Of a stretch of 11,428 nt of DNA, positions 1 through 5,833 are shown in pieces (positions within the stretch are counted from its first letter, which is position 1; each line of letters opens with the position of its first letter). A program made the translations under genes and the position numbers. The stretch lies in contig JAISNZ010000180.1 in NCBI GenBank assembly GCA_031275955.1, positions 1 to 11,428 of the forward strand, read 5' to 3'. The notes beneath the pieces are model-generated. The model was not told the DNA's origin. It did not search any database and saw nothing but the letters and a program-made list of their open reading frames with translations. The DNA comes from Desulfovibrio sp. Its GTDB lineage: Bacteria; Desulfobacterota; Desulfovibrionia; Desulfovibrionales; Desulfovibrionaceae.

Positions 1-8
1 CGACGCCC

Positions 9-80
9 GGGGGGGGGGGGGGGGTGGGCGCGGCCCTCCGGGGGGTTTGGTTCGCGTCCGCCCCCCCCCCCCCCCCCCCC
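9..80. repeat. Paired homopolymer tracts G16 and C20
   Basis: A run of sixteen G (9-24) is followed 36 bp later by a run of twenty C (61-80). The tracts are complementary, so either strand could fold a long G:C stem around the 36-base spacer, and the G strand could also form a quadruplex. They lie beyond the terminator-like hairpin that follows the comF-type gene, so they are outside any gene I can call. Tracts this long slip easily in replication and are hard to sequence, so the exact lengths should be treated as uncertain. No promoter or reading frame can be tied to them because the window starts here. Confidence 0.7.
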
Positions 81-102
81 AAAATGGCCATCTCACATGG
101 CC
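81..102 (-). terminator. Terminator-like hairpin after the comF-type operon
   Basis: Read on the minus strand just beyond the stop codon at 121, GGCCAT (97-102) pairs with ATGGCC (86-91) around a 5-base loop and is followed by ATTTT (81-85). The stem is only 6 bp and the T run only 4, so it is a modest intrinsic terminator. Its position, about 18 bp past the last gene of the minus-strand operon, supports the call. Confidence 0.45.
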
Positions 103-120
103 CTTCAAATGCGGCGCCGG

Positions 121-882
121 CTATTCCGGGGTTCTGCCCAGGGCGGCGATGGAGATGGAGCGGGCGCCGGCGGCGAGCAGGATCGTGCTGGCGGCGGCGA
201 AGGTGGCGCCGGTGGTCATGATGTCGTCCAGGAGCAGGATATGTAGGTTGTGGACAGCCGCGGGAGATGGGGCGACGAAGGCTTGGGCGAGATTGAGGAA
301 TCTTTCGGATCGGGAAAGGCCGGGTTGGGGGGCGGTGCTTCTGGTGCGGAGCAGGAGGTGGGCGGCGAGGGGTTTTTGGAGGCGGCGGGCGAGGGGGCGG
401 GCCAGTTCCAGGGCCTGATTGAAGCCTCTGCGGGCCAGGCGCTTTGCCGGCAGGGGAATGGGGATGATCAGGTCCGCGGGGCAGGCGGAGAGGTCGGGGT
501 GGGAGGCCAGGATGGCGCCCAGGGGCAGGGCCAGGGAGATCTGGCCTTGAAATTTGAAGCGGAGCAGGAGGTCGCGCAGGAGATCGTCGTAGGCGGCATG
601 GAAAAAGGTCCGGGTCCAGGGCGGGGCTTTGGCCAGACAGGCGGAGCAGGGAAAGACGGGGGTCCGGGGCGAGGGGGCGAGGGCGCCGCAGAGGGGACAG
701 TAGCCGGCGGAACGGCGTTGGAGGCGGTTTGCGCAGGCCGGGCAGCAAAAGGCGTCCGGGCCGGCGGGATCGTCCCGGGCGGGGGGGAGAAAGGCGGAGG
801 AGCAGGCGGCGCAGCGGCGTTCCGCCGTAAAGGCGGTCTGGAGAGAGAGCGGGCGGCGGATGCCTCTGAGGGGGCGGATCAT
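121..882 (-). CDS. comF: ComF family phosphoribosyltransferase-like protein
   Basis: 253 residues, a usual length for ComF/GntX proteins. The N-terminal half carries four cysteine pairs (C24/C27, C47/C50, C62/C65, C79/C82), as expected for a zinc-ribbon region. A family-typical RRGFNQALELA segment follows (about 151-161). Near residues 215-227 is the PRPP-binding loop ILLLDDIMTTGAT, the hallmark of type I phosphoribosyltransferases. In naturally transformable bacteria ComF is a cytoplasmic protein linked to single-strand DNA uptake and recombination. Outside those species its substrate is unknown, so competence should not be assumed here. The ATG at 882 overlaps the stop of the upstream flavoprotein gene by 4 bp (ATGA), which suggests translational coupling and would explain the lack of a clear Shine-Dalgarno site. 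It is the last gene of the minus-strand operon. Confidence 0.9.
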   Translation of the reverse strand: MIRPLRGIRRPLSLQTAFTAERRCAACSSAFLPPARDDPAGPDAFCCPACANRLQRRSAGYCPLCGALAPSPRTPVFPCSACLAKAPPWTRTFFHAAYDDLLRDLLLRFKFQGQISLALPLGAILASHPDLSACPADLIIPIPLPAKRLARRGFNQALELARPLARRLQKPLAAHLLLRTRSTAPQPGLSRSERFLNLAQAFVAPSPAAVHNLHILLLDDIMTTGATFAAASTILLAAGARSISIAALGRTPE

Positions 883-1481
883 GAACAGGATCCCGCTTGC
901 CGGCCGTAGTCGAGGACAGCCTGGGAAGCGCTCCGGGAGGAGATAAGGTCCCCCGGCGCTTCCAGGCCGCGCAGCAGGAGGGGGTCGGCCAGGCGGATAT
1001 TCAGGGAGATCAGGGCGTAGCGCAGGGTCAGCAGGCTGCCCGCAAAAAGTTTTTTCCCCCTGGGCCGGCCGGCAATGAGGATCACGCGGCAGATCCGCGG
1101 AGGAAAGGGTGTTTTGCGCAGCCAGAAGGGTTGGGTGCGATCCAGGAGGGCTTTGAGGGGTGAGGGCAGGTGGTAGAAAAAGACGGGAGCGATGAGGCAG
1201 AGGGCGGGGGCCTCGGCCAGGGCGCGCAGCAGGGGGGCGCTGTCGTCCCGGGCGCTCTGGGGGCAGCCCCAGGCAAGGGAGGGGTCTGGTTGCGCGCAGG
1301 CGGAACAGGCCAGGCAGGGGGCAATGCGGAAGGAGCGCAGGCGGGTTACGGGCAGGGGAGCGGGGAATCCCGGACCTTGTCCCAGGGCCTGGGCGAAGAG
1401 GTCGGCGGCATCGTCGCAGTTGCCCCCCGGGCGGGGGCTGCAGGCGAGGATCAAGGGCGAAGCCGGTTCAGGAGACGCCAT
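879..1481 (-). CDS. NADPH-dependent FMN reductase / iron-sulfur flavoprotein-like
   Basis: 200 residues with a flavodoxin-like plan. An early beta strand is followed by SPRPGGNCD (15-23), the loop that grips FMN phosphate in this family. PVFFYHLPSPLKALLDR (99-115) matches the conserved segment of NADPH-dependent FMN reductases and iron-sulfur flavoproteins. A cysteine cluster at C56, C59, C62 and C73 (CX2CX2CX10C) resembles the compact motif that holds a [4Fe-4S] cluster in archaeal and bacterial Isf proteins, though the last spacing is longer than the CX4-7C usually quoted. The likely role is cytoplasmic electron transfer through FMN and perhaps a cluster; the physiological partner cannot be read from sequence. 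It sits 20 bp after the MBL-fold gene and overlaps the ComF-type gene by 4 bp. A 7-bp-arm hairpin separates its GAAGG Shine-Dalgarno candidate from the ATG at 1481, so the start is less secure than the family call. Confidence 0.85.
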   Translation of the reverse strand: MASPEPASPLILACSPRPGGNCDDAADLFAQALGQGPGFPAPLPVTRLRSFRIAPCLACSACAQPDPSLAWGCPQSARDDSAPLLRALAEAPALCLIAPVFFYHLPSPLKALLDRTQPFWLRKTPFPPRICRVILIAGRPRGKKLFAGSLLTLRYALISLNIRLADPLLLRGLEAPGDLISSRSASQAVLDYGRQAGSCS

Positions 1482-1498
1482 ACTCTGCGCGGCAGAGT
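1482..1498 (-). repeat. Hairpin between Shine-Dalgarno and start codon of the flavoprotein gene
   Basis: ACTCTGC and GCAGAGT are perfect 7-bp arms around a 3-base loop (1489-1491). On the minus strand the stem begins directly after GAAGGA and ends at the base before the ATG at 1481. The stem is GC-rich enough to fold in the mRNA. It is too close to the preceding stop (1502) and lacks a T tract, so it is not a convincing terminator. Confidence 0.5.
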
Positions 1499-1501
1499 CC
1501 T

Positions 1502-2110
1502 TCAGGCCGCGCTGCCCAGATAGGGATTGTGGATTTTTTCCTCTTCGACGCCGGTGTGCGGTCCATGGCCGGGATAGACGATGGTCTCCCCGGGCAGGGT
1601 GAAGATCTGGGTGCGGATGGAGGCGGCCAGGGTGGCGAAATCGCCCCCGGCGAAGTCGGTGCGCCCGATGGAGCGGTAAAACAGGCAGTCTCCCGCGAAT
1701 ACCGCCAGATATTCCGGGAAATGGAAGGAAAGGCCGCCCGGGGTGTGTCCCGGCGTGGGCAGGACCAGGCAGGTTGTGCCCAGGAGAGGAAGGGGCCCGG
1801 CCTCCAGATTGACGAAGGCGTATTTTTCCACCGGGGGAATGCCCATGCTCCTGTCTTCCAGGAGGAAGCGATCCTTGTCGCTGGCGTAGGCGGTTGCCCC
1901 GGTGGCTCTGATCAGGGCCTGCACTCCGAAGGTATGGTCAAAATGCAGATGGGTGCAGAGGATATGGGTCAGGGTCAGATTGTGCTGGCGCAGATAGTCC
2001 AGAACTTGGGCGGGGTCGCCGCCCACGTCAATGATCAGGGCCCGGGAATCGGTATGGAGTAGATAACAGTTGGTTTCCAGGGGCCCCAGGGGGAAAAGGA
2101 CGCTGTTCAT
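1502..2110 (-). CDS. MBL-fold metallo-hydrolase, glyoxalase II / YcbL-like
   Basis: 202 residues from the ATG at 2110, which has a GGAGA Shine-Dalgarno 7 bases upstream. The metallo-beta-lactamase motifs are complete: THLHFDH gives H54, H56, D58 and H59; PTPGHTPGG gives H122; GDCLFYRSIGRTDF gives D141; and YPGHGPHTG gives H182. Together these form a dinuclear metal site, usually zinc or iron. The C-terminal EEEKIHNPYL segment is typical of the short glyoxalase II-like YcbL group, which lacks the long C-terminal glutathione-binding domain of true glyoxalase II. The probable activity is thioester hydrolysis, but the substrate is not determined. It is the first gene of a minus-strand operon with the flavoprotein and ComF-type genes. 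The frame is open up to 2242, but the extra residues look like read-through of the leader and start without a ribosome-binding site. Confidence 0.9.
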   Translation of the reverse strand: MNSVLFPLGPLETNCYLLHTDSRALIIDVGGDPAQVLDYLRQHNLTLTHILCTHLHFDHTFGVQALIRATGATAYASDKDRFLLEDRSMGIPPVEKYAFVNLEAGPLPLLGTTCLVLPTPGHTPGGLSFHFPEYLAVFAGDCLFYRSIGRTDFAGGDFATLAASIRTQIFTLPGETIVYPGHGPHTGVEEEKIHNPYLGSAA

Positions 2111-2160
2111 GAGTTCTCCGGAGGGTAAGAAGCCTTTTTTTTTCTGCGTGAATGAGGAGT

Positions 2161-2189
2161 GTGTTACGACAGGGGAATCTTTTTGGCAA
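2161..2189 (-). promoter_or_regulatory. Possible sigma-70 promoter for the MBL-fold operon
   Basis: On the minus strand TTGCCA (2184-2189) is one base from the -35 consensus. After exactly 17 bp comes TAACAC (2161-2166), a poor -10 (3 of 6). It lies about 50 bp upstream of the ATG at 2110, and the leader between carries a run of nine A (2135-2143). Position and spacing are favourable; the weak -10 keeps confidence low. Confidence 0.3.
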
Positions 2190-2193
2190 GGGC

Positions 2194-2221
2194 GTCCGCG
2201 CATTGATGTCCGCGCATTGAC
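2194..2221. repeat. 14-bp tandem repeat with internal palindrome between divergent genes
   Basis: GTCCGCGCATTGAT (2194-2207) is followed at once by GTCCGCGCATTGAC (2208-2221), 13 of 14 identical. The junction also makes an inverted repeat, GATGTC (2205-2210) with GACATC (2219-2224). The repeat lies between the start of the MBL-fold gene (2110) and that of the TPR/GGDEF-like gene (2323), next to the candidate promoter, where operators often sit. No known regulator site is recognised. Confidence 0.5.
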
Positions 2222-2322
2222 ATCGGGCGCGGGATAGCGCACACCAGAAAGGCCGGCGGGAGCGCGTTCACCGGGGCGCCGGCGGCTGATGGCCCTGGGC
2301 GGCGCGGGCCAGGCGGGAGGAC

Positions 2323-4938
2323 ATGAAAAACATTGGCTCCAAAAGCGGTTCCAGGGCGGGAGGTTCTTCCCGTGAGCGGGGGGCGGCCTCCCGGACGAAG
2401 TCCGTCCCTTCCGCCCCTTTGCAGCGCGTCTCCCTGACCCGGCGCGACATTATCGTCTTTGAGCAGCGTCTGAAGGAGGCTGTCCAGGGTCTTTTCCCCT
2501 TCAAGGCGCACAGCATTCATTTTCCCCGCGCCTTGCAGTCCTGCGCGGCGGAACGGCGGCCGGACGAGGACAAGATCCTTCTTCCCCTCGCCCTGCGGGA
2601 AGATCGCGCTTGCCGCGTTTTGGGCGTCCTGATGATCCGGGGGGCGGACCAGGAAAAGGCCGCGCCTCTTTTGGCGCGTTGGCCGGCCCTGGCGCGGCTG
2701 ATCACCGATAATTTGCTTCAGTACAAGCGCAGCCTCTGCGATCCCGTTACCGCCCTTTTTTCCCGTCATTATCTTCTGGAATGCATGGCCCGGGAGATTG
2801 ACGCCTTGCGCGGGTTTTCGTCAGCCGCTTCGCCGGCCGGGGCGCATCCGGCGGACGAGGGCCTGGTGATCGGCGACGAGGAAAGGCCCCGCCGGGGATC
2901 GCAGGGGATTCTGGCTGTCCGCTTTGCCGCCCTGCGCGACGTTGTGCGTGAATTCGGCTATCAGTTCGCCGATGAGCTGATGATTGCCCTGGCCGACGCC
3001 TTTCTCCCCCGCTGTCCCGAACAGGCTCTGGCCGCCCGCATCGGAGATTTCGAGTTCGCCCTGCACCTGCCAGCCGCCACGGCCGGGGAGTGTCACGCTC
3101 TGGCCTGCGCTCTTGTCTCGGCCTTGCGGGCCGTTACCCTGGTCCATCCCCTGCGCCGCGCCCGGGTCAGCATTGCCGCCACTATCGGCTTTGTCCTCTA
3201 CCCCCAGGACATGAGCGGAGACATCTTCCTCCGGCCCGCCGCGGAACAGGCCCGTCTCCTTTTGCGCAAGGCCCGTCTGGCCGCCGCCCTTGCCGATGAG
3301 GAACGCCCCCTGCTCTCCGGTTCGCAGGAGGATAAAGCCGTTCTGCCTTTCAAGCGCATTCTGGCGGAGGGAGGCCGCGTTCTGGAGGTCCTGCCCCTTT
3401 CCCGCGCGGTCGTCAGCCTGGGCAGCCAGACGCAGGCCCGTGAAGGACAACGCTTCTCCGTCTGGTCCGTCAGCTATCCCGTTCAGTCCATGGCCCCCCC
3501 GGCCGGGCCGGAGGGCGGCCTTTCTCCGGAAGGCCCGGCTCCTCTGTATAAAGGGGAGATCGTCCTCATGGAGGTGCGGGAAAACGCTTCCCAGGCGGAA
3601 GTCATCACCCTGGGCGAACCGACCTGGGCCATAGAGCCGGGCGACAGGCTCCTCCTGCTGCCGGAGGAACAAAGCAACCCCGCCCACCCGGCTCCCGGCC
3701 GGGATCGCCCTGATCCCGCCAGCGGCTTTCTGCGCCACGGCGACTTTTTCGCCCGCTGGGCCCAGGAACGGGAAGCCTGCGACACCTTCAGCCTGGCCCT
3801 GATCCGCCTCGGAACCCCCTCTTTTCCGGAGGCGGAACCAGCGGCGCTGCCGGACGGGGACCCCTCTGCCCGGACAGACGGGTCCCCGCCGCGCGACCGG
3901 CCGATCCAGCCAGAAGGAGCCCACTATGCCGGCCGGTTCATGGCCCAGGCCGCCCGTCTCTGCCGCGATGAATTCGGAGCGGACCTTCTGGGCGGACGGT
4001 ACAGCCTCAACAGCCTGATCCTTTTCCATCCCCGGCTGGACGGACTTCAGGCCCAGGCCGCCTACCAAAGGCTGGCGGCCCTTTTGCGGGAGCGTCTGGA
4101 TCTTGACGTGGCCGTCGGTCTGGCCTGCCACCCCTGCCTGAATTTCCGCAAGGCCGATGCTCCGGCAAACTGCCTGAAGGCCCTGGAATACGCCCTGCTT
4201 CTTCCCGCGCCCCAGGTCGGGCTTCTCAATTCCCTGGCCCTGAATATCGCCGCGGACAAATTTTTCAGCCAGGGAGACCTGTTCAGCGCCATCAAGGAAT
4301 ACCAGACGGCCCTCCTGGCGGACGAAGGCAACGGCATGGCCTGGAATTCCCTGGGGATCTGCCTGGCCGCCCTCGGGCGGCAGGCGGAGGCCGAGCGGCA
4401 TTTCGCCAGGGCCTTAAGCTGCAATCCCGACGATCTCATGGCCATGTACAACCTTGGCTACATGTACCAGTCCAGGAACCGGGAAGACCTTGCCGGGAGC
4501 CAGTACCGGCAGTGTCTTGTCCTTGACCCGGGTCATCTCTTCGCCACCCTGCGCCTGGGACAGCTGGCGGAAAACGCGGGGGATCACGCCCTGGCCCGCC
4601 AATTTTACGACCAGGCCGCCGCCCTCCCCGGAGGATACCCCCTCACCTGCCGCCATTTCGCCCGGCTCTGCCTGTCCGAGGGCAAGCCCGATCAGGCCCG
4701 GGAATACCTGCACGAGGCCCTTCTGCAGGACCCCCAGGACGCCCTTTCCCTGCAGCTTCTCTCCCGCCTTTCCCTGGAGGCGGGAGAAGATCCCGATATG
4801 GCCGCCAGCCTGGCCCGTCAGAGCGTCTCCCTCTGCCCCGGCCTGAAGGCCGGCTGGCTTGATCTTGCCCGCGCCCTGCAGGCCCTGGGAAAACATCAGC
4901 AGGCCAGGGAGGCCCGCCTGCGGGCGGGCGGGTTTTAG
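2323..4938 (+). CDS. Large protein with two degenerate GGDEF-like domains and C-terminal TPR repeats
   Basis: 871 residues, with no signal peptide or membrane segment, so probably cytoplasmic. Domain 1 (about 138-325) begins with DPVTALFSRHYL, the usual GGDEF entry, and contains a D-helix-like FGYQFADELMIALADAFL. Its signature at 239-245 reads RIGDFEF, where an active enzyme has R-x-GGDEF. A beta-rich middle region (about 350-446) includes YKGEIVLMEV and ends in IEPGDRLLLL. Domain 2 (about 464-630) begins DPASGFLRHGDFF and has GGRYS (557-561) at the signature position, followed by a plausible C-terminal half. TPR-like helices fill about 640-868. Neither GGDEF-like domain should make c-di-GMP; they may bind nucleotide or serve as scaffolds, with the TPRs contacting partners. 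GGGAGG lies just 2 bases before the ATG, which is close. The TAG stop lies within the target site of the adjoining MITE. The gene converges on a PilZ gene. The assignment of domain 2 is by pattern only. Confidence 0.8.
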   Translation: MKNIGSKSGSRAGGSSRERGAASRTKSVPSAPLQRVSLTRRDIIVFEQRLKEAVQGLFPFKAHSIHFPRALQSCAAERRPDEDKILLPLALREDRACRVLGVLMIRGADQEKAAPLLARWPALARLITDNLLQYKRSLCDPVTALFSRHYLLECMAREIDALRGFSSAASPAGAHPADEGLVIGDEERPRRGSQGILAVRFAALRDVVREFGYQFADELMIALADAFLPRCPEQALAARIGDFEFALHLPAATAGECHALACALVSALRAVTLVHPLRRARVSIAATIGFVLYPQDMSGDIFLRPAAEQARLLLRKARLAAALADEERPLLSGSQEDKAVLPFKRILAEGGRVLEVLPLSRAVVSLGSQTQAREGQRFSVWSVSYPVQSMAPPAGPEGGLSPEGPAPLYKGEIVLMEVRENASQAEVITLGEPTWAIEPGDRLLLLPEEQSNPAHPAPGRDRPDPASGFLRHGDFFARWAQEREACDTFSLALIRLGTPSFPEAEPAALPDGDPSARTDGSPPRDRPIQPEGAHYAGRFMAQAARLCRDEFGADLLGGRYSLNSLILFHPRLDGLQAQAAYQRLAALLRERLDLDVAVGLACHPCLNFRKADAPANCLKALEYALLLPAPQVGLLNSLALNIAADKFFSQGDLFSAIKEYQTALLADEGNGMAWNSLGICLAALGRQAEAERHFARALSCNPDDLMAMYNLGYMYQSRNREDLAGSQYRQCLVLDPGHLFATLRLGQLAENAGDHALARQFYDQAAALPGGYPLTCRHFARLCLSEGKPDQAREYLHEALLQDPQDALSLQLLSRLSLEAGEDPDMAASLARQSVSLCPGLKAGWLDLARALQALGKHQQAREARLRAGGF

Positions 4939-5125
4939 GGAAACACTGATTTATTCCCTTTGAGGGGGCTTTGCCCCCTCAAACTCCCCCAGCAGGGGCA
5001 TCCTGACAGGATGAGTTCGCCCTCGCTGACGTTCGGGACGAACGGCCCCAGCACCCCCTTTAAGTATTTCAATGTAATCCGAAAGGAGGGGTTTCGGGGC
5101 GGAGCCCCGATAAATCAGCGCTTCC
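4939..5125. mobile_element. MITE 1, IS5-like, 187 bp, complete copy
   Basis: The ends are imperfect inverted repeats: GGAAACACTGATTTAT on the left (4939-4954) and, read inward from the right, GGAAGCGCTGATTTAT (complement of 5110-5125), 14 of 16 identical. It is flanked by TTAG (4935-4938) and TTAA (5126-5129). Both fit YTAR, the 4-bp target preference of the IS5 group, but they differ at one base. No transposase fits. Inside are four hairpins: TTTGAGGGGGC/GCCCCCTCAAA (4959-4983), CATCCTG/CAGGATG (4999-5013), GTTCG/CGAAC (5031-5043) and CGGGGC/GCCCCG (5095-5109). The first may stop transcripts from either side but has no T tract. A second copy begins at 11333. The IS5 link is inference from ends and target. 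Confidence 0.8.
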
Positions 5126-5137
5126 TTAAATATTCAT

Positions 5138-5267
5138 GGCTCTGTTATACAAACAAGTATACCGATTAGATAAAATAATTTCAATAAGTTACTGAAGGGA
5201 TAAAGGTTTTTTATGGCTAAGTTATCGGCTATTCGATGGCATATGTACCTATTTGGATAACAGAGCC
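5138..5267. mobile_element. MITE 2, 130 bp, AT-rich, with perfect 8-bp target duplication
   Basis: The left end is GGCTCTGTTATACAAACAAG. The right end read inward is GGCTCTGTTATCCAAATAGG, so the terminal inverted repeats match at 19 of 22 positions when extended two bases. The element is flanked on both sides by ATATTCAT (5130-5137 and 5268-5275), an exact 8-bp direct repeat. Its interior is AT-rich, unlike the host genes, which points to foreign origin. A GG-start terminal repeat with 8-bp duplication is found in the ISL3, IS6 and IS1595 families; I cannot choose between them. It holds a 15-codon reading frame (5213-5260) and no transposase. It lies 12 bp beyond MITE 1 and ends at the stop codon of the PilZ gene. 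Confidence 0.85.
5213..5260 (+). pseudogene. 15-codon reading frame inside MITE 2, possible transposase relic
   Basis: The frame reads MAKLSAIRWHMYLFG then TAA. A modest AAAGG lies about 6 bases before the ATG. The stop lies at the edge of the right terminal repeat. It could be the start or end of a transposase left after internal deletion, which is how many MITEs arise, or it may be chance. I do not recognise the peptide. Confidence 0.25.
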
Positions 5268-5274
5268 ATATTCA

Positions 5275-5712
5275 TTAACCGGAGGGCGGGGCGAGGGTTT
5301 TGAAGGCGTCTTCCACCAGGCGGTTGACGGCCGCGGCGATATCTTCGTCGATATTGATGAAGCTAAGGCCCAGCAGGTATTTTCCGCCCACGGCCCTGGA
5401 CCAGGAGACATCGGCGATGACCTGGAAATATTGGTCCGTGTCGTTCTCATAGACTTTGAAAAAGCCGCTGGAGAATTTGTTCAGTCTGGGCATGTGCACG
5501 GTAATATGCAAGCGGGTTCCCACGGGCAGGGGCGTGTCGGATTCCACGCACAGGCCGCCTTTGCTGATGTCCCGGGTTTCCGTGTCGAAAAGGGAATCTT
5601 TGGCGATGGGGAAGACCAGTTCTCTGGCCTGCACGCGATAGGGCCTGGGCAGACGCAGGTACTGGCGTTTGTTGTCCTGGTTTTCCGGAGTAAGTGGAGA
5701 GGGCGTTGTCAT
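5275..5712 (-). CDS. PilZ domain protein, predicted c-di-GMP receptor
   Basis: 145 residues from the ATG at 5712, which has AGGAGG 5 bases upstream. Both PilZ ligand motifs are present: RQYLR (R16-x3-R20) and DISKGG (D48-x-S-x2-G53), on the usual beta barrel with LLGLSFINI near residues 113-121. Proteins with both motifs normally bind c-di-GMP and alter motility, secretion or polysaccharide output through a partner. As a stand-alone PilZ, this one must act through another protein, not seen here. The frame extends upstream to 5952 in theory, but that part overlaps the divergent ychJ-like gene and has no ribosome-binding site. Its TAA stop shares a base with the target duplication of MITE 2. 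It converges on the TPR/GGDEF-like gene and diverges from the ychJ-like gene. Confidence 0.92.
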   Translation of the reverse strand: MTTPSPLTPENQDNKRQYLRLPRPYRVQARELVFPIAKDSLFDTETRDISKGGLCVESDTPLPVGTRLHITVHMPRLNKFSSGFFKVYENDTDQYFQVIADVSWSRAVGGKYLLGLSFINIDEDIAAAVNRLVEDAFKTLAPPSG

Positions 5713-5739
5713 CGGGTCCTCCTGTTGCAGGATATCCCT

Positions 5740-5769
5740 TTTATATGTTTTTTCCCGGTCTCCTGTAAA
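5740..5769 (-). promoter_or_regulatory. Predicted sigma-70 promoter of the PilZ gene
   Basis: On the minus strand TTTACA (5764-5769, 5 of 6 to the -35 consensus) is followed after 18 bp by TATAAA (5740-5745, 5 of 6 to the -10). The start point would fall about 20 bp before the ATG at 5712, leaving just room for the AGGAGG site. This is the best promoter match I found in the window. Confidence 0.5.
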
Positions 5770-5781
5770 GGAGGGGCCGCG

Positions 5782-5808
5782 ATGTATTTTTTCCCTGTCC
5801 GGGGCTGA
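5782..5808 (+). CDS. Possible 8-residue leader peptide upstream of the ychJ-like gene
   Basis: A very short frame, MYFFPVRG then TGA, starts 12 bases after the first base of AAAGGAGG (5767-5774), a near-perfect Shine-Dalgarno. It ends 25 bp before the ATG of the ychJ-like gene. The following bases can pair CCTGTC (5794-5799) with GACAGG, which overlaps the first bases of the next AGGAGG. Ribosomes on the leader could therefore affect access to the downstream site. No amino-acid bias points to attenuation, and the function is unproven. Confidence 0.25.
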   Translation: MYFFPVRG

Positions 5809-5833
5809 GCCGGGCAAGAGACAGGAGGCGATC

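Noticed and set aside
2111..2242. N-terminal extension of the MBL-fold protein by 44 residues
   Set aside because: The ATG at 2110 has a good Shine-Dalgarno and gives the usual family N terminus; the extension runs through the candidate promoter and A9 leader.
2821..4401. 526-codon open frame on the minus strand
   Set aside because: It is antisense to the TPR/GGDEF-like gene, rich in Gln/Gly as GC-rich shadow frames are, and has no ribosome-binding site or family motif.
4960..5169. 69-codon plus-strand frame after the TPR/GGDEF-like gene
   Set aside because: It lies across both MITEs and resembles no protein.
5669..5833. Longer ychJ-like protein starting at 5669
   Set aside because: It overlaps the PilZ gene start and promoter; the CRCGSG motif begins right after the ATG at 5834, as in the family.
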